Positions 34,622 to 45,077 of a stretch of 64,000 nt of DNA are shown piece after piece. The stretch lies in NCBI GenBank assembly GCA_963702765.1, contig CAVPEB010000071.1, forward strand, positions 1 to 64,000, in the 5' to 3' direction. The translations under genes were made by a program, and so were the position numbers. Below the pieces are notes generated by a model that saw only the letters and a program-made list of their open reading frames with translations, did no database searches and was not told where the DNA came from. The stretch is from DATMNR01 sp963702765 (lineage in GTDB: Bacteria; Chloroflexota; Ktedonobacteria; Ktedonobacterales; Ktedonobacteraceae). Each line of letters starts with the position of its first letter. Within the stretch, counting starts at the first letter, position 1.

Positions 34622-36648
34622 TTGCTACCTTTATTCAGATGGAGCTTGAACTACGCCAGAAACTACTTGAACTGGACTCTGTCCATGCCAAGCTTGAAAA
34701 TTTGAGTAGCTTCCTGGCACACGAGCTTGAAATATTCGAATTAGGCAAGAAAATCCAGACAAGTGCCCAGGAAGAGATGGGGAAGGTACAGCGTGAATAT
34801 CTCTTGCGCGAGCAACTCAAAGCTATCCAACGAGAATTAGGTGAAGAGAGCGAAGAACAGGCCACCATCAATGAATTGCGGCGCAAGATCGATGAAGCAA
34901 AGATGTCGGATGAGGCACTTAAAGAGGCGAATCGCGAACTGTCTCGTCTTGAGAAGATGCCAACGGCTTCACCTGAATACAGTATCATTCGCACCTACAT
35001 TGAGCTGTTGGCAAGCCTGCCATGGAGCAAGAGCACAGGCGAAAAGATAGACGTTCCACATGCACGCCAGGTGCTTGATCAGGACCATTACGATCTGGAA
35101 AAGATCAAAGATCGAATCCTGGAATATCTCGCAGTTCGGCGTCTGAAGGAAGAACGCCTGGCAGAGCAAGAGCAACGCCAAACGGAAGTTGTAGCCGGTG
35201 AGAGTGAGGAACGACGCACGACAGAACCATTGCTGTCGGCTGAAGCTACTCGCTTGATTAATCGCGAGCCGATCCTCTGTTTCGTAGGACCTCCCGGCGT
35301 TGGCAAGACCTCCCTTGGGCAGTCAATTGCTCGCGCACTGGGGCGCAAGTTTGTACGCCTGTCACTGGGTGGAATTCGGGACGAAGCCGAAATTCGTGGC
35401 CATCGCCGCACATACATTGGCGCCATGCCAGGACGCATTATTCAAATGCTGCGTCGTGTGGAAACCCATGATCCTGTCATTATGCTAGACGAGGTAGACA
35501 AAGTGGGAGCTGACTGGCGTGGTGATCCATCATCGGCGCTCCTCGAGGTATTGGACCCCGAGCAAAATTTCAATTTCCGCGATAATTACCTCGATGTAGC
35601 CTTTGACCTTTCCAAAGTCATGTTTATTGCCACTGCCAATGCTCTGGAGCCAATCCCACCTGCATTGCGCGACCGCATGGAGGTTCTGGAACTCTCGGGA
35701 TATACCGAAGAGCAGAAGATGCATATCGCTCGTAACTACCTGTTGCCTAAGCAGCTTGAAGCGAATGGACTCAAACAGGATGAGTTGAGTGTAGACGACG
35801 ATGCACTACGCTTCATTGCACGCAATTATACACGCGAAGCAGGCGTGCGTAATCTCGAGCGCGAGATCGGATCATTGTGCCGTAAAGTTGCCAGGCAGAT
35901 TTCGGAGGGCAAATCCACTCCGATTCATGTGTCAGCGAAGGAGATTTCCGAATACCTTGGAAGGCAGAGGTTCTTCCAGGAGGCAGCGGAACGCATCGAC
36001 CGTCCTGGTATTGCCACAGGGCTTACGTGGACGCCTGTAGGCGGAGAAATCATCTTCATCGAGGCAGCTTCAATGCCAGGTAAGGAAAACCAGTTGATAC
36101 TGACAGGGCAACTGGGCGATGTGATGAAAGAATCCGCTATTGCGGCGCTTAGCTATGTGCGTTCGCATGCCGAATCGTTGGGGCTTCCAGCTAATGTCTT
36201 CGAGAATCAGAATGTGCATATCCATGTTCCTGCCGGGGCAATCCCCAAGGATGGCCCCTCGGCTGGTGTCACAATGGTTACTGTCATGGTCTCACTTGCA
36301 AGCGGCCGCAAGGTACGATCTGATGTCGCTATGACCGGAGAGATCACGCTGCGCGGCAAGGTGATGCCTATTGGAGGCATCAAGGAGAAAGTGCTGGCTG
36401 CTTACCGCTCAGGGATACGTACGGTAATCATGCCCAAGAAAAACGAATTGGATCTGATGGAAGACCTGCCCAAAGAACTGCGCGAGCAGATGAAGTTCGT
36501 GTTTGTGACCGATATTCGAGAGGTGCTGGATGCAGCCCTCGAACCTTCAGGCAGAAAAGTAGCGAGTGGAATTGAAGCTGAAAATGGTCATGAACGACCT
36601 AAGAGACGTCGAAGCGAGAAGGTCGCAGCTAAAGCGCAGGTAGGGTAA
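34612..36648 (+). CDS. lon: Lon protease, ATPase and peptidase part (after frameshift)
   Basis: 678 aa. Rest of the N-domain coiled coil, AAA+ module (Walker A GPPGVGKTS, Walker B MLDEVDK, sensor residues intact), and the peptidase domain with the catalytic Ser in PKDGPSAG and Lys in GGIKEK. It begins with GTG at 34612, overlapping the first part by 10 bases, or it could reinitiate at the ATG at 34639. With the first part it makes a complete ATP-dependent Lon; split as seen, the LAN domain would be detached. The stop is 8 bp before an IS982 end. Confidence 0.88.
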   Translation: MYVIATFIQMELELRQKLLELDSVHAKLENLSSFLAHELEIFELGKKIQTSAQEEMGKVQREYLLREQLKAIQRELGEESEEQATINELRRKIDEAKMSDEALKEANRELSRLEKMPTASPEYSIIRTYIELLASLPWSKSTGEKIDVPHARQVLDQDHYDLEKIKDRILEYLAVRRLKEERLAEQEQRQTEVVAGESEERRTTEPLLSAEATRLINREPILCFVGPPGVGKTSLGQSIARALGRKFVRLSLGGIRDEAEIRGHRRTYIGAMPGRIIQMLRRVETHDPVIMLDEVDKVGADWRGDPSSALLEVLDPEQNFNFRDNYLDVAFDLSKVMFIATANALEPIPPALRDRMEVLELSGYTEEQKMHIARNYLLPKQLEANGLKQDELSVDDDALRFIARNYTREAGVRNLEREIGSLCRKVARQISEGKSTPIHVSAKEISEYLGRQRFFQEAAERIDRPGIATGLTWTPVGGEIIFIEAASMPGKENQLILTGQLGDVMKESAIAALSYVRSHAESLGLPANVFENQNVHIHVPAGAIPKDGPSAGVTMVTVMVSLASGRKVRSDVAMTGEITLRGKVMPIGGIKEKVLAAYRSGIRTVIMPKKNELDLMEDLPKELREQMKFVFVTDIREVLDAALEPSGRKVASGIEAENGHERPKRRRSEKVAAKAQVG

Positions 36649-36655
36649 TTTAACG

Positions 36656-37626
36656 TGAGTTCGGGATAAGGGAACCGCTCCTGGTATGATAGAAGAAAAC
36701 GAACATGAGTCTCTATCTCCAGGAGGGTCCACCTATGAGTATACTCGAACTCTTTTGCTCCGTAGACGATTTCTGGCAGCAGTTTGCGCCAACCTGGCAG
36801 CAGGACTTACTGACCTCAGGAGAGCGCCAGCGCGTACGCCCAGGCCAGATGTATCGAAGTCGAAATGATGACCATTGTGATCCTGTTCCAGCAGTCCCAC
36901 TATCGCACATTCAAAGCCTACTACACCGAGTATGTCCACCGTCATCTGTGCAGCGAGTTTCCCACCTTAGTGAGCTATTCGCGCTTCGTGGAGTTGATGC
37001 CCACGGTCCTCGTTCCACTGGTCGCCTACCTGCACACGCAACTGGGTCGCTGCACTGGCATCAGCTTCATCGACTCCACTCCGCTTGCCGTCTGCCACAA
37101 TGCCCGCATTCACTCCCATCGCGTCTTTGATGGCCGTGCTGCTCGTGGCAAGACCTCGGTGGGCTGGTTTTACGGCTTCAAGTTGCACCTGGTGGTCAAC
37201 GATCAAGGCGAGATCCTGGCGTTCTGCTTGACCCCAGGCAACGTCGATGATCGGAAACCTGTTCCTAAGCTCGCGAAGGGTTTGGTGGGCAAACTCTTTG
37301 GCGACAAAGGCTATCTGTCCCAGCCTCTGGCCCAGCAGTTGCTGGTCACCCAAGGGCTCCAGCTCATCACCAAGCTGCGCAAAAAGATGCACAACCGTCT
37401 GCTCGACTGGTCCGACAAGCTCCTCTTACGCAAACGCGCCATCATCGAGACCATCACCGATCAGCTCAAAAACATCTGTCAAATTGAGCATTCGCGCCAT
37501 CGCAGCCCCATCAACTTCTTGGTCAATCTGGTCGCGGGGCTCATCGCCTACTGTCATCAACCCAAAAAGCCTTCGCTTGGGGTGCAACTCCCCACTCTCG
37601 CGCAGGGGTAGCTTAGTCCGAACTCA
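36656..37626 (+). mobile_element. IS982-family insertion sequence
   Basis: Inverted termini TGAGTTCGGGATAAG (36656-36670) and CTTAGTCCGAACTCA (37612-37626), 13 of 15 pairing; length 971 bp. No clear target duplication. It lies directly downstream of lon. Confidence 0.82.
36735..37611 (+). pseudogene. IS982-family transposase, single frameshift
   Basis: AGGAGGG precedes the ATG at 36735 (MSILELFCSVDDFWQQF). An extra C near 36860 (AGTCGAAATG) shifts the frame before MMTIVILFQQSHYRTFK. The remaining 248 aa carry the DDE catalytic core (FIDSTPLAVCHN, LFGDKGYLS, ETITDQLKN). Otherwise full length. Confidence 0.88.
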
Positions 37627-37794
37627 AAATGGGACCGCATCGGCATACAGCTTATGCTGTGGCTACTCGGATCTGATAAATGGATGCTCTTTCTGAAACT
37701 GCCTGCGTATTCCGCGCGGAAAAAGCCTTTGAGGATGCCGAACATGATCCAACTTCCTCTCTTAGACCTCGATGAGAACCAGGGGCAGGAGGTC

Positions 37795-38322
37795 TCATTG
37801 TGATTTCTGGTGACTCCGACTTCTCATCTCGCGATCAAGAGACTCCCGGGTATAGCGCACGGCATCGAGATACTGCTTCTCTGTGGCGCGCTTTGCCATC
37901 TCCTGGGAATCGACATTCTCGACGTGGGTTTGAATCCACCAGATGTTGCCAAGGGGGTCGCGCACACGACCACCTCGGTCCCCCCAGATTAAGCTCGTCA
38001 TCTCGGTGACGGAGATGGCTCCAGCAGAGAGGGCTTGTTGGTACACGGCATCGGCATCTTCGACATACAGACGCAGGAAGCAAGGGATATCCGGCCACCC
38101 CTCTCTCGCATCAAAGCCCCCGACGATAGAGTCACCAATTTTGACCTCGGCATGTCCAATCGTGCCGTCTTCGTTATACATTCGGGATAGCTCCTGTGCC
38201 CCAAATGCTTGTTTCATGAAATCGAGGAGCCTGGCCGTATCTCGTGAAATAATCCACGGCATCACGGTGGAACAGCCCTCAGGGATCGGTGGCACTGCGT
38301 TCGGTTGTGGTGTCATCTTCAT
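37795..38322 (-). CDS. VOC-family (glyoxalase/PhnB-like) protein
   Basis: A 175-aa vicinal-oxygen-chelate fold protein (PhnB-like half: STVMPWIISRDTARLLDFMKQAFGAQE ... DPLGNIWWIQTH). Start ATG at 38322 has AAAGGAGC upstream. The longer frame that joins it to the ABC permease arises from a frameshift in the latter and is not a real fusion. Substrate is unknown; PhnB-like VOC proteins often have no known activity. The C-terminal tail is charged. Confidence 0.85.
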   Translation of the reverse strand: MKMTPQPNAVPPIPEGCSTVMPWIISRDTARLLDFMKQAFGAQELSRMYNEDGTIGHAEVKIGDSIVGGFDAREGWPDIPCFLRLYVEDADAVYQQALSAGAISVTEMTSLIWGDRGGRVRDPLGNIWWIQTHVENVDSQEMAKRATEKQYLDAVRYTRESLDREMRSRSHQKSQ

Positions 38323-38423
38323 GCTCCTTTTGTGAGGTATCGATATCCACAGTCTATTCTCAAAGAAGGTCAGAATCAACCATCCTTGGGGATAATAGTA
38401 GTATTTTATTTCAACGTGCTTCC

Positions 38424-39135
38424 TTAGCTCAAGATCAAGCGCGAACGTTGGAAACTGACCAGTGATAATCCAAGCAAGATCGCATCCAGCAGGGCAATAA
38501 ACGCCATTGTAATGAGCAAAAACTGCGAATAGGTTAACGATGAGACAACATTCGCAGGTATGGCTTGTCAGTACAAAGACGATCCCGAATACAAACACGA
38601 TCGTGCCGATGCTCAGAATTTGCTGTGCCTGCCGCACCGTCGCTACTTTCAGCGATATCAGCACGCCCGCGCTTGCTGCAAGCATACTGACTAGCAGTAT
38701 TAAGACGAGAGCATCCACGAACAGATCGAGCGGATAGAACATCCAGTTCCCCTGAGTACGAAACAGGTTGACTAACACCAGGCCCAGCAATAAACTGATC
38801 ACGCCCATGCCCCAGGCATAGAGGACAATAGCTATTACCTTCCCCAGCAAGATCGCTCGATCTGGCATGCGGCTGGCCAGCAAGGTTTCCAGGGTATGAC
38901 GCTCGCGCTCTCCGGCGATAGCATCACCAATGAAACTGATAATCACAAAGAAAGGGATCCAAAGCAAAAGAAGCATTGCAATTGGCGTGAGGTCCACCCA
39001 CTGAGGCCCGAGTTGTAATGGGAGATAGATTCCCATAATACCAATCACGATCAGGGGACGTATCAGCGACCTCCACCCACCCTGAAAGAGGACGTCCTTC
39101 GATTCCTTCCACAGCATTGTCAAGATGTCACTCAT
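38424..39135 (-). pseudogene. ABC-2 type permease, frameshifted
   Basis: N-terminal 180 residues with four membrane helices (MSDILTMLWKESKDVLFQGG ... GDAIAGERERHTLETLLASR). A one-base loss near 38560 shifts the frame; the original end is readable in another frame as PANVVSSLTYSQFLLITMAF to LILS and a TAA at 38424-38426. The start overlaps the ATPase stop by 4 bases. Probably an inactivated NatB/DrrB-like exporter. Confidence 0.82.
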
Positions 39136-40067
39136 GTGTTTTCTTCCTCCATCAGCGTCAGGAAAACATCTTCCAGGCTGGCCTTTCCCCTTCGTATTTC
39201 CTCAACCTCTCCGCCTGACCTCACGATCAAGCTGACGAGAGGGCCGATCTTGCTCTCTCCGCGCAGTTCAAGGGTTAGATGACTATTGTGCAATTCGACA
39301 TTCGCTACCTCTGGTCGCTCTCGCAGCAATGCCAGCGTCTGATCGGTGAAGCCATCCCCCACGATCTCTGCCTGTGGACCGCCTGTCCTCACACGCAATT
39401 CATCAGGGTTGCCAACCGTCAGCAGTTTTCCCTGGCGAATCACTCCCACAAGGGCGCAGAGTTTTTCGGCTTCTGTCAGATTGTGGGTGTTGAGGAAGAC
39501 CGTCACGCCTTCGCGCGCCACCAGGCTAGCCAGATCGTTACGCAATGCCGCAGCAGCAACCGGATCAAAGCCTGCTGTCGGCTCATCCAGGAAGATCAAT
39601 GGAGGATGGTGAAGGAGCGCCCGTGCCACTGCGAGTTTTTGTTTCATCCCCCTGCTCCACTTGCCCACCGGATCCTTGCGGCGATCCCAGAGATCGAGGT
39701 GCGTGAGCAGTTCTTTGATGCGCGCACGTCGTTCGGCGGCAGGCATATGGTAGATGCGCCCGTAAAAGTCCAGGTTGTCTTCGGCGGTCATGCGCTCGTA
39801 CAGTCCCGCAAATTCGAGCAAGGCTCCGATGCGGGTACGAATTTCATCCGCCTGCGTGCGCGTATCGAAGCCAAGCACACTGGCCTGACCCCGGGTTGGT
39901 TCCAATAGACCAAGCAGGAGATGGATGGTGGTTGTTTTGCCAGCGCCATTGGGTCCCAGAAAACCAAAGACTATTCCTGCAGGCACCTCCAGTGAGAGAT
40001 CATCGACCGCTTTGACTGTGCTAAAAAAACGTGAAAGGTGTTCTGTGCGAATGATTGGCCCGGCCAT
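39132..40067 (-). CDS. ABC transporter ATP-binding protein
   Basis: A 311-aa ABC-2 exporter ATPase. Walker A GPNGAGKTT, signature WSRGMKQ (a variant of LSGGQ typical of DrrA/NatA), Walker B LIFLDEP, H-loop in NTHNLTEAE, and a C-terminal regulatory domain. AAAGGAG precedes the start. It partners the downstream permease, which is frameshifted, so the exporter is probably dead. A divergent TetR relic lies upstream and may have regulated it. Confidence 0.9.
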   Translation of the reverse strand: MAGPIIRTEHLSRFFSTVKAVDDLSLEVPAGIVFGFLGPNGAGKTTTIHLLLGLLEPTRGQASVLGFDTRTQADEIRTRIGALLEFAGLYERMTAEDNLDFYGRIYHMPAAERRARIKELLTHLDLWDRRKDPVGKWSRGMKQKLAVARALLHHPPLIFLDEPTAGFDPVAAAALRNDLASLVAREGVTVFLNTHNLTEAEKLCALVGVIRQGKLLTVGNPDELRVRTGGPQAEIVGDGFTDQTLALLRERPEVANVELHNSHLTLELRGESKIGPLVSLIVRSGGEVEEIRRGKASLEDVFLTLMEEENT

Positions 40068-40636
40068 TCAATAAGACTCCTTTCTCAAGAAAGGATTGTG
40101 TTGCGACACTGCCTTGCTCAAGCACCATGGTTCGATGTCTGTATATTGCCGTACTTCGCGACGAAGTTGGATATTACTATCTGCTAGAATGAATCTAACA
40201 TATCGCTATTATCCTGTCAACGCCGATGGCCTTTTGATTAGTGTACGGTTTTAGTTTATGAGCCGTGGCTTGGAGCTCACGCGGCCAATAATAAGGCATA
40301 CACTCTCTGGTCAGTAGGTATCGTTTATCCACACAACATGCATAGCATCCACATCAGATGCTAGTGTTTTCTCAGGAAATGGAGGCTGGCTTACATTAGT
40401 GTATCGTTCAGAAAACTACCTTTCTTGAAGTAACACGGAACTATTTCATCACTTCCTACTCACGATTGGCATCATTGATTCCCCATCCTGCAACAATACT
40501 GAGGAATAAAGTGCTCATCTTGACAAGGTGCGTATTCCTGGGTATACTGAAGGTAGAATAAATTGACCAATGGCTCATTATAAAAGAGAGCATGAGCTAA
40601 ACGAGCACTCTTGTCATTCGTATGTAAGGAGTATGC
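40068..40636. other. Intergenic region, divergent ABC/TetR
   Basis: 569 bp with no gene supported. Pieces of low-GC sequence with possible promoters for both sides. No clear operator palindrome was found. Confidence 0.35.
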
Positions 40637-41218
40637 ATGCTCAAAATCGTCGATGAGCAGATGCGAGAAGCCACGCGGCGTCGCATTATGCGTGAGGCGG
40701 CAAGCGAATTTGCGAGGTTGGGATTTGATCAGGCTAACATCAATATGATTGCCGAACAGTCAGGGATCGGCAAGGGTACTATCTACTTATACTTTGAAAG
40801 AAACGCGACCTGTTCCTCTCGATGTTGCGTTCGATCGCGCAGGAGCAGCTGGCGGCTATTCGGGTGGCGATTGCTGCTGAGGGGACGATCTGTCAGCGCC
40901 TGGAACGACTGTTTAGCGCCTTTGCTCACCTTGCAGCAGAAGAGAGCGACAGCTTCAATGTGTACATGAGTGCGCTCTACGGGGTCAACCGCGTTTCCAA
41001 TCCGAGGCTACCAGGCTGTTGCGCGATTATGTGGCGGTGATTGCTTTAATGCTGGAACAGAGATAGGCTCGTGGAGAGATCAGCTGCCACAACGTAGAGG
41101 TTACTGCTCTGATGGTGCTCTCGCTCACTGAGTCGTATGTGCTTTCGGCTAGGGTACTTGGGCAATCTGAACAGGCTATTGCTCAGCAGGTCAGGATAGT
41201 GCGGATCTTATTCTGCAT
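40637..41218 (+). pseudogene. TetR/AcrR regulator, frameshifted
   Basis: AAGGAG precedes the ATG. The DNA-binding domain is intact (EFARLGFDQANINMIAEQSGIGKGTIYLYFE), then a frame change near 40802 leads to RDLFLSMLRSIAQEQLAAIRV, another near 41000 to SEATRLLRDYVAVIALMLEQ, and the last helices are read from about 41112 (SLTESYVLSARVLGQSEQ). At least three lesions. Confidence 0.75.
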
Positions 41219-41329
41219 GGAATTGGCACTGCTTTGTCTTGAAGCTGTGCTTGTTCTTTTTTGTGGCTTCATAATGAATGATTGCTCACCCATATACGGT
41301 GCAGGGTGAGTGACAGGAGGTAGACGCAT

Positions 41330-43348
41330 GTGATCAACTGCGCTTATGATATCTTACAACGACTCTTTCACCTGCGGCGCGTCGGAGGACACTTCGAGAC
41401 GCCACGCTACTTACTGAAATGGCTGTTCATCAGTTCTCTGATCGGTCTGGTGGCTGAAATCGGAGCGATCGTGTTCACTCTGGCTATCAAATTGGCGACG
41501 CAGTTCTTCCTGGGAAGACTTGTTGGGTATCTGCCTCCTGACCTCTCTGGAGAGGGAATCGAGAGTGTAATGTCTCTGTGGGCTGCGAACTGACCGTGGC
41601 TCCTCCCTGTCGTCACGATGGTGGGAGGGTTGCTCTCGGGCATCATAGTGTTCTCGCTGGCTCCGGAAGCTGAAGGGCACGGTACCGATGCAGCGATCGC
41701 GGCCTTTCACCAGGGCAAGCCCATTCGCGCACGCATCCCGCTGGTCAAGTTAGTGGCCTCCGCTATCACCATTGGCTCTGGTGGCTCAGCGGGTCGTGAA
41801 GGCCCCTCAGCGCAGATCAGCGCTGGCTTTGGTTCACTACTGGGAAACCTGCTGCACCTGGATACTCAGGATCGGCGCATGAGATCGCCACTGGTATAGG
41901 TGCTGGGATAGGTGCTATCTTCCGGGCTCCTCTGGGTGGAGCGGTGCTCGCTGCCGAGATTTGTACAAGCAAGACCTGGAGGTAGAAGCACTGATTCCCG
42001 CGCTGATCGCCTCCATCATCGGCTACAGCGTGTTCGGAGCTATTTCGGTTGGAATCCTTTTTCGCTGTCCTGAAGTCTAGCCTTTACCTCACCTGTCTAA
42101 CTGCTCTACTACATCCTGATCGGGCTCTTATGTGGGCTGATCGGGCTTGTTGTACGCTCGCGGGTTCTATGGTCTCACCCATAGGTTCCATCAGCTGCCG
42201 CTACCCAAGTGGATCAAGCCTGTTATAGGAGGACTGTGCGTGGGTTTGATCGGCCTGGTGCTACCTGAGGCACTGGGTATGGGCTATGGCTGGGTGCAGG
42301 TGAGTATGAGCAGACTCTACTCTCGATCCCGCTGTGGGTGATCCTGCTGCTGCCGTTGTCAAGATCTTGACCACCGGTTTCTAGATTGGATAGGGTGGGT
42401 CAGGAGGTATCTTTGGACAGGGCATGGTAATTGGGGATATGGTAGGGGCGATCGTCTGGCGGCTGAGTTATTATGTGCTGCTGGGAGTTCTAGACACTAT
42501 GGCGCTGTTAGTAATAGTAGGCATGATGGCGCTCTTAGGGGGCATAGCGCAAGCGCTGCTTGCGGTGATGCTGATGGTGGCGGAGATGACGGGTAACCTG
42601 TCTCTGCTTGCGCTAGCTATGCTAGCGGTGGGTATCTCTGTCATCATGGTTGGGGAGAAGACGATCTACACGAGCTAGGTAGACTGAGCGCGGACTAGCT
42701 TGCGCACTGGTTGCAATTCTCTTTCTCGCTGCTTTAGACGCTCACTGAGCGCTAGGCGATGACGCTACTCGCGCTGAATTTCTCGGCAGCAAAACGCTAG
42801 CGGAGGCGGAGATGTTGCTCGCTGAACGCACTATCAGTGGAGCGCTGGTCCTAGATGACAATGGAGGTCTCCTTGGTGTGCTGACGCTCGCTGATATCGA
42901 GCGCATACCGACGGCTTCGGGAGGAGAGTGCCGCATAGAGGGAGCGATAAATCGCGAGATGCTCCTCGTGCAGCTTGATAAGATGCTCGATGTGGCGCTG
43001 GAGCAACTGACCAGCTATCGTGTCGGTTGGATGCCAGTGATGGAAATTGAGACGGCACTCGGTGGCAGACGGGTTGTCGGGCGCGTTCTGCGCTCGAATA
43101 ACAAGGGTTTATCGCGAGGCACTAGCTAGAGGTTCGCGCTGCATGCGTGGCATGGTGGAGGGAACGGTGATGGTCGAATCTTGATCGAATCGGGTATGCT
43201 GCTAGCTGGCTGTCTCTTGCGAGAGGCAAAGCTATCGTCTGAGTGCCTGGTCGTCTCGATAAGACGAAAGATGCAGATGCTCTTCCCGCGCGGCAGCACA
43301 GTTATTGAAACAGGGGATGTCGTGACGTTCTGTGAGCTAGATCGGTAA
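41330..43348 (+). pseudogene. CLC-type chloride channel with CBS and RCK-C domains, degraded
   Basis: Readable in several frames: PRYLLKWLFISSLIGLVAEI, the selectivity-filter GSGGSAGREGPSAQISAGFG, KPVIGGLCVGLIGLVLPEAL, a later helical block (GMVIGDMVGA ... ALLVIVGMMALLGGIAQALL), a CBS repeat (TISGALVLDDNGGLLGVLTL), and a TrkA-C-like end (LIVSIRR-type block, VVSIRRKMQMLFPRGST, then TAA at 43346-43348). At least four frame changes and stops. Anion specificity is unknown. Confidence 0.75.
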
Positions 43349-43756
43349 GGAGCGCTTGCATGAGTAACTGGCACAAAGAGAGGAGCACATGCAGTTTGCT
43401 CTGCTAGACTAGATGATCGTAAAGATGGGTGCATTATATGTAGATCTGGAGGTGAACATCTACCTCTTTAGAAGAGGGATATATGTATAGCTGTATAATA
43501 ATTCCGCTGGATCTGCAACAGGTGGAGACAATCTCTGCGTGGTCTGACCGCAGGGTTGCTGGGTTTGTGTGCTTTTGTCAGGTCTGTGTGCTGCTCTGGC
43601 GGTTCTGGTAGCACTCTTCGGCGCGTTCATACTGCTATACGGCACGGTCTCTTTGCGGTCTGGCTGGTGCTTTGGGCACTAGTCTCTTCTGAAAGAAGAA
43701 CGGAGGAACAAGATGCTCCTCCTATCCTTTGATTTCAGTGGGTGTACGGTAAACCA

Positions 43757-43785
43757 TTGACATCGGAAGCGATCTCTGGTAGAAT
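43757..43785 (+). promoter_or_regulatory. Sigma-70 promoter of DUF4336 gene
   Basis: TTGACA (43757-43762), 17-bp spacer, TAGAAT (43780-43785): near-consensus and 75 bp ahead of the gene. Confidence 0.65.
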
Positions 43786-43809
43786 AATAACTGACTGGTC
43801 AGTTATTAT
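43784..43809. promoter_or_regulatory. TetR-type operator
   Basis: ATAATAACTGAC-TG-GTCAGTTATTAT, perfect 12-bp arms with a 2-bp centre. The ACTGACTGGTCAGT core is like known TetR/AcrR operators and it covers the -10 and start site. The intact TetR gene at 46646 or the broken one at 40637 is the likely cognate. Confidence 0.6.
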
Positions 43810-43861
43810 AGTAATGTCTCATGCAGTTGCTGGGTTCTTGGCAGCAGAGTGGAGAGCTGTC

Positions 43862-44575
43862 ATGAGTGTTTTCATGCTAGATATACAAGCTTTTGCTATA
43901 AACGTCTGGATAGTAGACGGCTCACGCGTTCGCGACATGGGCGTCATGTTTAAGACTCGCATGACCATAGTGAAGCTCTCTGACGGGTCATTATGGGTGG
44001 ATTACTCTGTGACTGTGCTGTTAGAGACGCTCAAAGGCATCACCGAAATGGGGCTGGTGCGCTATCTTGTCGCTGCGACTCTCAGGCACGTCTGGCGGCT
44101 GGAAGGGTGGCACACGCTCTTTCCCGAAGCAGAGCTCTGGGCATCACGTCTCACACCGTTCACGTTGAAGAAGAGGCACCTGCTTCTCAGCGGCACACTC
44201 GGGGACACGCTGAATCCAGGCTGGGCCGATGACCTCGACCAACTTGCCTTCAAGGGCAGCTCCCTCATCGAGGAAGTCCTGTTCTTGCATCGAGCGTCGC
44301 GCACGCTTATCCTGGATGATCTCATCCAGGTATATCTGAGGGTGAAGGGGAAGCTCATGCGCAATGCGCTTTTCAAACTAGAGGGCGTTGCCGCTCCGCA
44401 GGGAGGCGTTGGCCTCGACATCAGGTTGTCTTTCACTCAGCGAGATCTCGCGCGACGATCGCTTGAAAAGCTGCTTTTGTGGGACTTCGATAAGCTCATC
44501 ATCGCTCATGGGGTCTACATCGAGAAAGATGCAAAGCAATTCGTAGAACACGCCTTTCACTGGCTCAGGCGCTGA
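43862..44575 (+). CDS. DUF4336 protein (metallo-beta-lactamase-like)
   Basis: About 237 aa. The pattern NVWIVDGSRVRDMGVMFKTRMTIVKLSDGSLWVDYSV matches DUF4336 N-termini. The usual HHL-type metal ligands appear altered (LVAATLRHVWRLEGWH where NKLHH is expected), so the metal site may be degraded. GGAGAG lies ahead of the ATG at 43862; the upstream 40 codons cover the promoter and are not coding. It is one of the few unbroken genes in this decaying stretch. Confidence 0.7.
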   Translation: MSVFMLDIQAFAINVWIVDGSRVRDMGVMFKTRMTIVKLSDGSLWVDYSVTVLLETLKGITEMGLVRYLVAATLRHVWRLEGWHTLFPEAELWASRLTPFTLKKRHLLLSGTLGDTLNPGWADDLDQLAFKGSSLIEEVLFLHRASRTLILDDLIQVYLRVKGKLMRNALFKLEGVAAPQGGVGLDIRLSFTQRDLARRSLEKLLLWDFDKLIIAHGVYIEKDAKQFVEHAFHWLRR

Positions 44576-44721
44576 TACCCAGAAAGTATCCTTGAACAGT
44601 GTCACACCCCTGCTAGCTTTGACATAGAAGTGATTCGCAGTTGTAATGCTAGGCTTCTCGGTCAAACCTGACGAGGTGTTTTATGAAGCTGCTGAGTATC
44701 TGGTAGCAGAGAGAAGCTATC

Positions 44722-45055
44722 ATGCGTATGTTGATTTCTGGTGGCGGCGTTGCTGGGTTGACATTGGCTTACTGGTTGCACCGCTACGGCTTTGAGCTGG
44801 TTGTCATCGAGAAGACGCCGCAGGTGGAGATCAGCGTTGGACGCTGCTATATACGTGCTTTGCTCAGGCGCCTGCCTCCTGAAGAGGCTGAGTCGAAGGT
44901 CATCGCGTACGCGAGGCAGCACTCACCTGATCCGCTACCTCCTTGGTTTGTTGGGCTACTGCACTGATGGGACGGATGAGGATTTGCGTGCATTGGCTCG
45001 CTTGGGAATTGTGGTGGCCTTTGAACCGATTACGTCTATGAAGTCCGGGCAGGAA
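44722..45055 (+). pseudogene. FAD-dependent monooxygenase N-terminal fragment
   Basis: MLISGGGVAGLTLAYWLHRYGFELVVIEK is the FAD-binding N-terminus of a PHBH-like monooxygenase, a relative of the intact gene at 13730. About 30 further residues fall out of register, and after 44967 the frame changes without recognisable enzyme sequence. The other 90% of the gene is missing. Confidence 0.7.
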
Positions 45056-45077
45056 TAAGCCCGCAGGAGCGCGCATC

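Noticed and set aside
37795..39135. A real permease-VOC fusion protein
   Set aside because: Each part has its own natural end or start; the junction is explained by a one-base frameshift.
41330..43348. CLC-F fluoride channel linked to the fluoride riboswitches
   Set aside because: The relic has CBS and RCK-C domains, unlike CLC-F, and lies 13 kb away in a decayed stretch; no evidence for fluoride specificity.
43784..43809. Intrinsic terminator
   Set aside because: AT-rich arms overlap a promoter and no T-run follows, which fits an operator better.
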